DNA of 64,000 bases. Source: Krasilnikoviella flava (GTDB lineage: Bacteria; Actinomycetota; Actinomycetes; Actinomycetales; Cellulomonadaceae). The notes under the pieces are model-generated. The model was not told the DNA's origin, searched no databases, and was given only the letters and a program-made list of their open reading frames with translations. Shown piece by piece: positions 7,236 through 19,540 of the stretch; position 1 is the first letter of the stretch, and every line of letters begins with the position of its first letter. The DNA is taken from contig NZ_FUZQ01000007.1 of assembly GCF_900167525.1 (NCBI RefSeq), forward strand, positions 248,001 to 312,000. Reading direction: 5' to 3'. A program made the position numbers and the translations under genes.

Positions 7236-10046
7236 ATGGCCACCCGGACACCCGCCCGCAGGATCACCGGGACTCCTCGGGGAACGGCACGAACGGGGCG
7301 GACCGCATCCGTGGCCGCCCCGACCCGGCGCGCGCCTGCCCGGACGTCGTCTTCCGGGCGTTCGTCGGGCAGGTCCACCAGCAAGGGGTCGGGGCGTAGC
7401 TCGGGCGGGCGCCGGGCGCCCGCCCGCAAGCCGGCGCCGTCGGCGCCGTCCTGGCCCGTCCGTGCCGTGCGCGGCCTGTACCTGGGCGTCGCGCACGGGC
7501 TCGGCGGCCTGACCCGCAGCATCACCAAGGGAGCAAGAGACCTGGAACCCGAGCACCGCCGAGACGGCGTCGCCTTCTTCCTCATCGCCCTCGCGCTGGT
7601 CGTGGCCGCACGCGAGTGGTGGGGGATCTCCGGCACCTTCGGCACCGTCGTGCACGCCGTCGTCGCCGGCACCGTGGGGCTGGCCGGGGTGGCCGTCCCC
7701 GTGCTGCTGCTGTGGCTGGGGTTCCGCGTCATGCGGCACCCGGAGCGCGGCCAGGCCAACTCCCGCGTCGCCATCGGCCTGATCTTCGTCGTCGTCTCGG
7801 TGTGCGCCCTCGTCGCCATCGCCGAGGGCACTCCCGCGCCGAGCGACGGCTTCGAGGCGCTGCAGGACGCGGGCGGCATCATCGGTTACCTCGCGGCGAC
7901 GCCCGTCGTCACGGGCCTGACCGAGTGGGTGGCCGTCCCGCTGTTCCTGCTCCTGGGCTTCTTCGGGCTCCTGGTGGTCACGGCCACGCCGGTGCACCGC
8001 ATCCCCGAGCGGCTCCGCGGCCTCTACGACCGGCTCACCGGCAACCACCGCCCCGAGGAGGCCACCGACGACGACGGGCTCGCGCTCGCCGAGGGCGTCT
8101 CCCGCCACGACGGCTCGGACCCGGCGCCGCGCAAGAAGCGCACGCGCAAGTCGAAGGCCGAGCGGGCCGCGGAGGCGGCCGAGGCGGCGGGCCTGGACGA
8201 GTACGCCGGCGACGAGGCGTTCGAGAAGGCGGCCCTGCTCGAGAAGGAGGCGGCCGCCGGGCGCGCCGCCGCCGCGGCGAAGGCCGGCCGCGGGGCCGCC
8301 ACGCAGCGGGTCGGCGCCGCGGCGACCGCACCCGTGGAGGCGGTGCCCGCGGACGACCCCGCCGCCACGCCCCCGTCGGCGAAGGACCTGCCGCCCATGG
8401 GGCGCGCGGAGCAGCCGATGCTCGACGGCGACACGGTCTACCTGCTGCCCAGCGAGGAGTCGCTCGGCAAGGGCGCACCGCACAAGACGCGCTCTGCGGC
8501 GAACGACCGCGTGGTCGAGTCGCTGACGAAGGTCTTCGAGGACTTCGGGGTCGACGCGCAGGTGACGGGCTTCACCCGTGGCCCGACGGTCACCCGCTAC
8601 GAGGTCGAGGTCGGCGCCAAGACCAAGGTCGAGCGCATCACGTCGCTGTCGAACAACATCGCGTACGCGGTGGCCAGCGCGGACGTGCGGATCCTGTCGC
8701 CCATCCCGGGCAAGTCCGCCATCGGCATCGAGATCCCGAACTCCGACCGCGAGACCGTGGTGCTCGGTGACGTGCTGCGGTCCTCGGCGGCGCGGCGCAC
8801 CGAGCACCCCATGGTCATGGGCGTCGGGAAGGACGTCGAGGGCGGCTACGTCGTCGCGAACCTCGCGAAGATGCCGCACATCCTCGTCGCGGGCGCCACC
8901 GGCGCCGGCAAGTCGAGCTTCATCAACTCGCTGATCACGTCGATCCTCATGCGAGCCACGCCGGAGCAGGTGCGCCTGGTCCTCGTCGACCCGAAGCGCG
9001 TCGAGCTGACCATCTACGAGGGCATCCCGCACCTCATCACGCCGATCATCACCAGCCCCAAGAAGGCCGCCGAGGCCCTCGACTGGGTCGTGCGCGAGAT
9101 GGACGCCCGGTACGACGACCTGGCGACCTTCGGGTACAAGCACGTCGACGACTTCAACACCGCGGTGCGGGCGGGCAAGGTGAAGCCGCTGCCGGGGTCC
9201 GAGCGCAAGATCGCCCCGTACCCGTACCTGCTGGTCGTGGTGGACGAGCTGGCGGACCTCATGATGGTCGCCCCGCGCGACGTCGAGGCCTCGATCCAGC
9301 GCATCACCCAGCTGGCGCGCGCCGCGGGCATCCACCTCGTGCTCGCCACGCAGCGACCGTCCGTGGACGTCGTCACCGGTCTGATCAAGGCGAACGTCCC
9401 GTCGCGCCTCGCGTTCGCGACGTCGTCGCTCGCCGACTCCCGGGTGGTCCTCGACCAGCCGGGCGCCGAGAAGCTCATCGGCCAGGGCGACGCGCTGTTC
9501 CTGCCGATGGGCGCGGCCAAGCCGATGCGCGTGCAGGGCGCGTGGGTCACCGAGTCCGAGGTGCACAGCGTCGTCGAGCACGTGAAGGAGCAGCTCAAGC
9601 CGGTCTACCGCGAGGACGTCACCGCGCCCGCGGCGGCCAAGAAGCAGGTGGACGAGGACATCGGCGACGACCTCGACCTGCTGCTCCAGGCGACGGAGCT
9701 GGTCGTGACCACGCAGTTCGGCTCCACGTCGATGCTGCAGCGCAAGCTACGCGTGGGCTTCGCCAAGGCGGGCCGGCTCATGGACCTGCTCGAGTCGCGC
9801 GAGATCGTCGGCCCGTCCGAAGGGTCGAAGGCGCGCGAGGTGCTCGTCACGCCGGACGACCTCCCGTCGGCGCTCGCGCTCATCCGCGGGGAGACGCCGC
9901 AGGCGTACGACCAGGAGGCGGAGGCCGCCGCCGCGAGCGGCGGGTCCGGCGACCCGTACGCGGACGGCGTCGACGGGCACGCGCCGCCGGTGGCGAAGGA
10001 CTACCACGACGACGCCGACACCGACCCGGAGAACGGCTGGCGCTGA
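7236..10046 (+). CDS. ftsK: DNA translocase FtsK/SpoIIIE
   Basis: A 936-residue septal DNA pump that clears chromosome ends from the closing septum. The first 90 or so residues are basic and low-complexity, followed by four membrane segments (for example VAFFLIALALVVAAREWW and TVVHAVVAGTVGLAGVAVPVLLLWLGF), an Ala/Glu/Lys-rich linker (about residues 290-420) and the RecA-like motor with Walker A GATGAGKS (about 553-560) and Walker B LLVVVDELADLMM. The C-terminal gamma winged helix that reads polar DNA motifs is intact (QFGSTSMLQRKLRVGFAKAGRLMDLLE). TACCGT lies 9 nt before the ATG. It converges on the capA-like gene with an 11-nt gap. Confidence 0.95.
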   Translation: MATRTPARRITGTPRGTARTGRTASVAAPTRRAPARTSSSGRSSGRSTSKGSGRSSGGRRAPARKPAPSAPSWPVRAVRGLYLGVAHGLGGLTRSITKGARDLEPEHRRDGVAFFLIALALVVAAREWWGISGTFGTVVHAVVAGTVGLAGVAVPVLLLWLGFRVMRHPERGQANSRVAIGLIFVVVSVCALVAIAEGTPAPSDGFEALQDAGGIIGYLAATPVVTGLTEWVAVPLFLLLGFFGLLVVTATPVHRIPERLRGLYDRLTGNHRPEEATDDDGLALAEGVSRHDGSDPAPRKKRTRKSKAERAAEAAEAAGLDEYAGDEAFEKAALLEKEAAAGRAAAAAKAGRGAATQRVGAAATAPVEAVPADDPAATPPSAKDLPPMGRAEQPMLDGDTVYLLPSEESLGKGAPHKTRSAANDRVVESLTKVFEDFGVDAQVTGFTRGPTVTRYEVEVGAKTKVERITSLSNNIAYAVASADVRILSPIPGKSAIGIEIPNSDRETVVLGDVLRSSAARRTEHPMVMGVGKDVEGGYVVANLAKMPHILVAGATGAGKSSFINSLITSILMRATPEQVRLVLVDPKRVELTIYEGIPHLITPIITSPKKAAEALDWVVREMDARYDDLATFGYKHVDDFNTAVRAGKVKPLPGSERKIAPYPYLLVVVDELADLMMVAPRDVEASIQRITQLARAAGIHLVLATQRPSVDVVTGLIKANVPSRLAFATSSLADSRVVLDQPGAEKLIGQGDALFLPMGAAKPMRVQGAWVTESEVHSVVEHVKEQLKPVYREDVTAPAAAKKQVDEDIGDDLDLLLQATELVVTTQFGSTSMLQRKLRVGFAKAGRLMDLLESREIVGPSEGSKAREVLVTPDDLPSALALIRGETPQAYDQEAEAAAASGGSGDPYADGVDGHAPPVAKDYHDDADTDPENGWR

Positions 10047-10057
10047 GGCTCGCCGGC

Positions 10058-11359
10058 TCAGCGGTCCCGCGGGAGCACCTGCGGCGGCGGCCCTGTCGTC
10101 TCGGGAGGTTCCTCCCGCTCCGGGGCGGCGTCGCCCACCGCGTCCCGGACGCGTTCCTGGCGGGCCGCTAGCTCTGCCCCGGACAGGGTCGTCGCCGCGG
10201 GGTCTTCCAGGGCGTCGGGCAGCGCGAGCACGTCGTGCCCTCCGCCGATGTCGACGGTGGTCGGGGTCCAGGACACGTCCGTCATGCGGACGGGGTCGCC
10301 CGGCGCGTCCTGCGCGAAGGTCGCCGACAGCAGCACGCCGTTGCTGGTGCGGACGTCACAGCAGTCGGCGCTCTGGTTGGACAGCAGGTTGCCGAGGCCG
10401 TATGCCACCCACATGCCCGCGCCGTCCGGACCCTTGCCGAGGCGGTCGATCCGCTGGGGGATGTGCGCGTGGTGCCCGATGACGAGGTCGACCTCGCGCG
10501 ACCGGGCGAGCCGGCGCACGACCTCCTCCTGCTGCTCGGTGAGCTCCTCGGTGTACTCGACGCCGGCGTGCAGGCTCACGACGACGACGTCGGCGCCGTC
10601 CTCGCGGGCCGCGCGGGCCTGCTGAACCAGCCGGTCGGCGTCGATGAGGTCGACCGCCCACGGGGCGTCCGGCGGCATCGGCAGCCCGTTGAGCCCGTAG
10701 GTGGCGGCCAGGTGCGCGACCGTGATCTCCCGGCCCTCGCGCGTGAGCACGTACCGCTGCGGCTCGTCCTGCTGGTCCGCGCTGCGGGCCGTCCCCGCGA
10801 ACCCCATGCCGGCGGCCGCCAGGCGGCGGATCGTGGCGGTGACGCCGTCGTACCCTCGGTCGACCGAGTGGTTGGACGCGGTCGAGCAGCCGTCCCAGCC
10901 CTGCTCCTGCAGGTCGCGCACCAGGCCGGGCGGAGCGCCGAAGAGGGGGTAGCCGCTCGGGGCCGTGCCCTTCGGCGCCACGGGGACCTCGAGGTGGCAC
11001 AAGGCGAGGTCAGCACCCTGCACCCAGGCGTCGAGGCCCGCCAGGAGCGGCGTGAAGTCGGGGTCGTCGGTGCCGCCGGCGGAGGCGACGACGGGAGAGT
11101 GCGTGAGGAGGTCGCCCGCCGCGAGGAGCGTGAACTCCACCGGCCGGGGAGTGGGGCTCGGGGGCGGCGACGGGATCGGGGTCGGGGGAATGCCGGGCGC
11201 GGACCTGTCGGCGCCGGGGCCGGGCGACGGGCCGGCCTCGTCGAGGGGCCCGCCCACGGCGAGCGCGCCGCCCACGCCGAGGACCGTGCCGCACAGTGCG
11301 GCGAGGGCGACGAGGCGTCGTCGCGAGGGTCGTCCGTCGTCGGACGCGTGACGGGGCAC
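10058..11359 (-). CDS. CapA family protein, membrane-anchored metallophosphatase-like
   Basis: A 433-residue protein of the poly-gamma-glutamate capsule CapA family. It begins with a basic stretch and one membrane anchor (LVALAALCGTVLGVGGALAVG), then a Pro-rich linker and an extracellular calcineurin-like domain: LLAAGDLLTH, CHLEVPVAP, STASNHSVDRGYDGV, SLHAGVEY, VIGHHAHIPQ and YGLGNLLSNQ. No capB/capC partners are present, so polymer synthesis cannot be inferred; many actinobacteria carry such solitary copies of unknown role. The GTG at 11359 is preferred over one at 11410 because TACCCT (11366-11371) ends 6 nt upstream. Confidence 0.8.
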   Translation of the reverse strand: MPRHASDDGRPSRRRLVALAALCGTVLGVGGALAVGGPLDEAGPSPGPGADRSAPGIPPTPIPSPPPSPTPRPVEFTLLAAGDLLTHSPVVASAGGTDDPDFTPLLAGLDAWVQGADLALCHLEVPVAPKGTAPSGYPLFGAPPGLVRDLQEQGWDGCSTASNHSVDRGYDGVTATIRRLAAAGMGFAGTARSADQQDEPQRYVLTREGREITVAHLAATYGLNGLPMPPDAPWAVDLIDADRLVQQARAAREDGADVVVVSLHAGVEYTEELTEQQEEVVRRLARSREVDLVIGHHAHIPQRIDRLGKGPDGAGMWVAYGLGNLLSNQSADCCDVRTSNGVLLSATFAQDAPGDPVRMTDVSWTPTTVDIGGGHDVLALPDALEDPAATTLSGAELAARQERVRDAVGDAAPEREEPPETTGPPPQVLPRDR

Positions 11360-11457
11360 GCGAGGAGGGTACTGCTCGGGTGCCCCGCACGGCGGACGGG
11401 CGCGCGGCACGCGGGCCCACGGGCCGACGACGCCGGTCGCCCCGATAGGGTGGGTCG

Positions 11458-12060
11458 GTGGTCAACGAAGCGCCCTCGCCCTGGAACGTCGCCAACGCGG
11501 TGACCCTCGTGCGCATCGCGCTCGTGCCGGTGTTCGCCTGGGCCCTGCTGATGGACGGGGGCGACTCCGTCACCTGGCGCCTCGTCGCCACCGGGGTGTT
11601 CGTCGTGGCCGCGGTGAGCGACCGCGTCGACGGGTACCTCGCGCGGTCGCGCAACCTGGTCACCGACGTCGGGAAGATCCTCGACCCCATCGCGGACAAG
11701 GCGCTCATCGGCGCTGCCCTGGTCCTGCTCTGCTGGCCCCTGGGGGAGCTGCCCTGGTGGGTGCCCACGATCATCCTCGTCCGCGAGCTCGGCGTCACCG
11801 CGCTGCGGATGGTCGTGCTGCGCTACGCCGTCATGCCGGCCTCCCGCGGCGGCAAGCTCAAGACCGTGCTGCAGGCGGTCGCGATCACGCTCTTCCTCCT
11901 GCCGCTTGCGGCGCTGCCCGCCGCGGTGCACGTCGTGGCGTGGGTGGTGCTGTGGCTCGCCATCGTGGTGACGGTCGTGACGGGGGTCGACTACTTCGCC
12001 AAGGGGTGGCGCCTGCTCGCGGCGGGCCGCCACGAGGCCGGGCCCCGGCCCGCCGCGTGA
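11458..12060 (+). CDS. pgsA: CDP-diacylglycerol--glycerol-3-phosphate 3-phosphatidyltransferase
   Basis: A 200-residue polytopic membrane enzyme that makes phosphatidylglycerophosphate, the precursor of phosphatidylglycerol and cardiolipin. The CDP-alcohol phosphotransferase signature D-x2-DG-x2-AR-x8-G-x3-D-x3-D is complete, from SDRVDGYLAR to ILDPIADK (about residues 56-82), with several hydrophobic segments around it. TAGGGT (11446-11451) ends 6 nt before the GTG start, a leaderless arrangement. The stop overlaps the cinA start in GTGA, so the two are translationally coupled. The pgsA-cinA-clgR order is conserved in Actinobacteria. Confidence 0.93.
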   Translation: MVNEAPSPWNVANAVTLVRIALVPVFAWALLMDGGDSVTWRLVATGVFVVAAVSDRVDGYLARSRNLVTDVGKILDPIADKALIGAALVLLCWPLGELPWWVPTIILVRELGVTALRMVVLRYAVMPASRGGKLKTVLQAVAITLFLLPLAALPAAVHVVAWVVLWLAIVVTVVTGVDYFAKGWRLLAAGRHEAGPRPAA

Positions 12061-12587
12061 CCGGGGAGAGCCGGCTGACCCTGCCGTCCGAGCGGCTCGC
12101 GCGCGCCGTCCTCGAGGGTGCGCTCGCCCGTGGCTGGACCCTGGCCGTGGCGGAGTCCCTCACCGGGGGGCTGGTGGTCGCGACCCTGGTCGACGTCCCC
12201 GGCGCGTCCGCCGTGGTGCGCGGCGGCGTCGTCGCCTACGCGACCGATGTCAAGGCCGCGGTGCTGGGCGTGGACCCGGAGCTGCTGGAGCGGTACGGGC
12301 CGGTGGATCCCGAGGTAGCAGGCCAGATGGCGTCCGGCGTCCGGCGCTCGCTGACAGCCGACGTCGGCCTGGCGACGACCGGAGTCGCCGGTCCCGACCC
12401 GCAGGACGGGCATCCTCCGGGCGAGGCGTACGTCGCCGTGAGCACGCCCGCGGGGGACCGGGTGCGACGGCTCGACCTGGCGGGCGGGCGGCCCGAGGTG
12501 CGGGCCGGGGTCGTGCGCGCCGCGCTGACCCTGGTGCTCGAGGCATGGGGCGACGCAGCCCCCGACGCACCTGTGAAGGGTGCGTGA
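12057..12587 (+). CDS. cinA: CinA family protein (nicotinamide-nucleotide amidohydrolase domain)
   Basis: A 176-residue protein consisting only of the C-terminal CinA domain (PncC type), which in other bacteria deamidates NMN to NaMN in NAD recycling. Diagnostic stretches are [35 protein letters not shown] and [12 protein letters not shown]. The N-terminal molybdopterin-binding half of full-length CinA is absent, as is common in Actinobacteria. Its GTG start overlaps the pgsA stop by 4 nt. In streptococci cinA is co-regulated with recA for competence; here only the general neighbourhood is shared. Confidence 0.88.
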   Translation: MTGESRLTLPSERLARAVLEGALARGWTLAVAESLTGGLVVATLVDVPGASAVVRGGVVAYATDVKAAVLGVDPELLERYGPVDPEVAGQMASGVRRSLTADVGLATTGVAGPDPQDGHPPGEAYVAVSTPAGDRVRRLDLAGGRPEVRAGVVRAALTLVLEAWGDAAPDAPVKGA

Positions 12588-12612
12588 CGAGGCTGTCGCG
12601 GGTCACGACCGC

Positions 12613-12639
12613 GGGAACAAGCCCCCGGGCACTCGCGTT
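12613..12639 (+). promoter_or_regulatory. ECF-sigma (SigE/SigH-like) promoter upstream of clgR
   Basis: GGGAACA (12613-12619) and CGTT (12636-12639) are separated by 16 nt, matching the GGAAC-N16/17-CGTT layout of stress-responsive ECF sigma factors such as mycobacterial SigE and SigH, which are known to control clgR in M. tuberculosis. It would give a leader of about 175 nt. A second, housekeeping-like -10 (TACGGT, 12718-12723) lies closer to the gene. This is motif matching only. Confidence 0.5.
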
Positions 12640-12730
12640 GCGAAGGGTGTGATGACCGACAGGGCACGAAGCAGTCTCGATCCGCGCCACACCAGGCCGG
12701 GCGGGCCGCGCGCGCGGTACGGTAGTGCCA

Positions 12731-12746
12731 CCCCTGGAGCCAGGGG
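12731..12746 (+). promoter_or_regulatory. Perfect hairpin at the predicted 5' end of the proximal clgR transcript
   Basis: CCCCTGG (12731-12737) and CCAGGGG (12740-12746) are perfect complements around a 2-nt centre. It starts about 8 nt after the TACGGT -10 element, so a transcript from that promoter would begin with this stem. It could stabilise the 5' end or be a binding site; no function is shown by the sequence. Confidence 0.35.
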
Positions 12747-12822
12747 AGCGACAGGACGGACGAGAAACCCGGTGACGGCCGGTCCGGTACCGGGACGAGC
12801 GGACACGGAGAGGGGGCGCGAG

Positions 12823-13173
12823 ATGGTCGTACTGCGACGTGAGATCGGCGATGTGCTGCGCGACGCACGGCAGCGCCAGGGGCGCACCCTGCGTGAGGTG
12901 TCGTCCGCCGCGAGGGTCTCGCTCGGATACCTGAGCGAGGTGGAACGCGGGCAGAAGGAAGCGTCGTCGGAGCTGCTGGCGTCGATCTGCGAGGCGCTCG
13001 ACGTCCCGATGTCCCTCGTGCTGCGTGAGGTCAGCGACCGGATCGCGGTGGCCGAGGGCCTGCACATCCCCGACACGATCCCGGCGGACGTCTACGCCGG
13101 ACTGCTCAGCCGTGGCGGCGAGCCGCGCGACGCCGACCAGGCGATGCGCGGGGATCTCGCGCCGGTCGGCTGA
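12823..13173 (+). CDS. clgR: ClgR-type XRE family transcriptional regulator
   Basis: A 116-residue DNA-binding protein. Residues 2-75 match the ClgR/PopR pattern closely ([60 protein letters not shown]), containing one helix-turn-helix. In Streptomyces, Corynebacterium and Mycobacterium ClgR activates clp protease genes and other stress functions and is itself degraded by Clp. The ATG at 12823 follows a GGAG/AGGGGG ribosome site (12807-12815); the open frame extends upstream to 12580 but that part has no family resemblance. Two putative promoters precede it (12613-12639 and 12718-12723) and a terminator-like hairpin follows. Confidence 0.9.
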   Translation: MVVLRREIGDVLRDARQRQGRTLREVSSAARVSLGYLSEVERGQKEASSELLASICEALDVPMSLVLREVSDRIAVAEGLHIPDTIPADVYAGLLSRGGEPRDADQAMRGDLAPVG

Positions 13174-13186
13174 CCCGCATTTCCCG

Positions 13187-13226
13187 GATCCGGTCCCGTG
13201 GGCACGTCCCGCGGGGCCGGATCTTT
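13187..13226 (+). terminator. Terminator after clgR
   Basis: GATCCGGTCCCG (13187-13198) pairs with CGGGGCCGGATC (13212-13223) with a single G-U type mismatch, followed by TTT (13224-13226). It lies in the 67-nt gap between the convergent clgR and nei2 genes. Confidence 0.6.
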
Positions 13227-13240
13227 GCGTGTGCCGGCCC

Positions 13241-14044
13241 TCAGGGCGCGGCCTGGCAGGACGGGCACCAGTAGATCGCCCGCTCGCCGCCGTCGGGACG
13301 TCGCCCGGGACCGCTGGTGCTGCCCAGCGCGACCGGGGTACGGCAGCGGCGGCAGGGCGCCCGGTGCCGCCCGTGCACGGCGAGCTCCACGGCACCGAGG
13401 CCCGCGCGGCGCCCGACCTCGACGCTGCGCGACATGAGACGTCGGCCGGTGAGCAGCAGGGCGCGCCGGTCGTCCACGTCGAGGTCGCCGGCCGGGGTCC
13501 AGGGCCACCTGCGGGTGGCGAACAGCGACTCCGCGGTCCAGATCGTGCCGAACCCCGCGACCGTGCGCTGGTCGAGCAGGGCGACGCAGAGCGGGCGCGC
13601 CGCGTCCGCGGTGAGGCGGCGCGCACCCTCCTCGACCCGATCCGGGAAGTCGTCGCCGAGCACGTCGGGGCCGAGATGTCCCAGGAGCCGCGGTTCGTCG
13701 CGGGTGCGCAGCACGTCGAGCATCCCGAGCTGCAGGCCGAGGCAGGTCCACGAGGCGGTCGCCAGGACGGCGCGGACCGCCCGGGAGCGCCCGGCGGCCT
13801 CGCGCGAGCCGGTGCGGTACACGCGCCAGGACCCGTCCATCCGCAGGTGGGTGTGCAGGGTGCGGCCGTCGTCGAGCCGGGTGAGCAGGTGCTTGCCGTA
13901 CGCGACGGACTCGCGCACCGTGGCGCCCACGAGGTCCACGCCCGCCGCCGACGGCCACCGCAGTTCCGCGCGCACCAGCGGCGAGCCGCCGAGAGCAGCC
14001 CCCAGTCGCGCGGCGGTCAGTCGCAGCACGTCTCCCTCGGGCAC
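13241..14044 (-). CDS. nei2: Fpg/Nei family DNA glycosylase/AP lyase (Nei2-type)
   Basis: A 267-residue base-excision repair enzyme for oxidised bases. It begins (V/M)PEGDVLRL, giving the N-terminal Pro nucleophile and Glu after Met removal. The helix-two-turn-helix region follows (LLDQRTVAGFGTIWTAESLF), and the protein ends with a zinc finger (CRRC ... WCPSC). TAGGCT (14051-14056) ends 6 nt before the GTG start; its own leaderless promoter therefore lies just inside the end region of the lhr gene, whose stop is at 14054. Pairing with lhr is conserved in mycobacteria (Rv3296-Rv3297) and suggests a joint repair function. Confidence 0.9.
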   Translation of the reverse strand: MPEGDVLRLTAARLGAALGGSPLVRAELRWPSAAGVDLVGATVRESVAYGKHLLTRLDDGRTLHTHLRMDGSWRVYRTGSREAAGRSRAVRAVLATASWTCLGLQLGMLDVLRTRDEPRLLGHLGPDVLGDDFPDRVEEGARRLTADAARPLCVALLDQRTVAGFGTIWTAESLFATRRWPWTPAGDLDVDDRRALLLTGRRLMSRSVEVGRRAGLGAVELAVHGRHRAPCRRCRTPVALGSTSGPGRRPDGGERAIYWCPSCQAAP

Positions 14045-14053
14045 GGACGCAGC

Positions 14054-19105
<5,052 letters not shown>

Positions 19106-19205
19106 GCCATCTTGACAGGGGCCCCCGACAGCGTGCAGGGCGAGGCCGGGGGGAGCGGCAGCGCCGCCGTACCGGGAGCTCCGTGAGCCGTGCGAGGCTG
19201 GGGGC

Positions 19206-19439
19206 GTGCGCTATCGCGAGTTCGCAGAGCTGGTCGACGAGGTCTTCGGGCCCGCCTACGGACGCGCCCTCGTGCGTGAGCAGGTGTTGCCGCGCCTCGA
19301 CGACCGCACCCCCGCCGAGGCCCTCGAGGCCGGGCTCGAGCCGCGGGACGTGTGGCACGCGCTGTGCGACGCGCTCGACGTGCCCGAGCCGCAGCGCTGG
19401 GGCCGCGACGACCGACGCCAGGCGCCACCCGCACGCTGA
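19206..19439 (+). CDS. DUF3046 domain protein
   Basis: A 77-residue acidic protein beginning MRYREFAELVDEVFGPAYGRAL and carrying PRDVWHALCDALDVPEPQRWG, the signature of the actinobacterial DUF3046 family. Function is unknown. Members sit just upstream of recA in many Actinobacteria (Rv2738c in M. tuberculosis), matching this position. It starts at a GTG with a weak GAGGCT element 6 nt upstream and is divergent from lhr. Confidence 0.85.
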   Translation: MRYREFAELVDEVFGPAYGRALVREQVLPRLDDRTPAEALEAGLEPRDVWHALCDALDVPEPQRWGRDDRRQAPPAR

Positions 19440-19540
19440 GCCCGCGGCGGCGGCGCCTGTGCGACCACGCACCCGGCCGGAGCGCGCGCGAGATGGCGCG
19501 TGCCCGCGCCGACGTCGGGCCGGCGCGGCATCATGGCGCC

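Noticed and set aside
12630-12645. CGC-N3-GCGAA as a ClgR autoregulatory operator before clgR.
   Set aside because: Described ClgR sites have CGC and GCG separated by 5 nt; here the gap is 3, and the bases fit the ECF -10 better.
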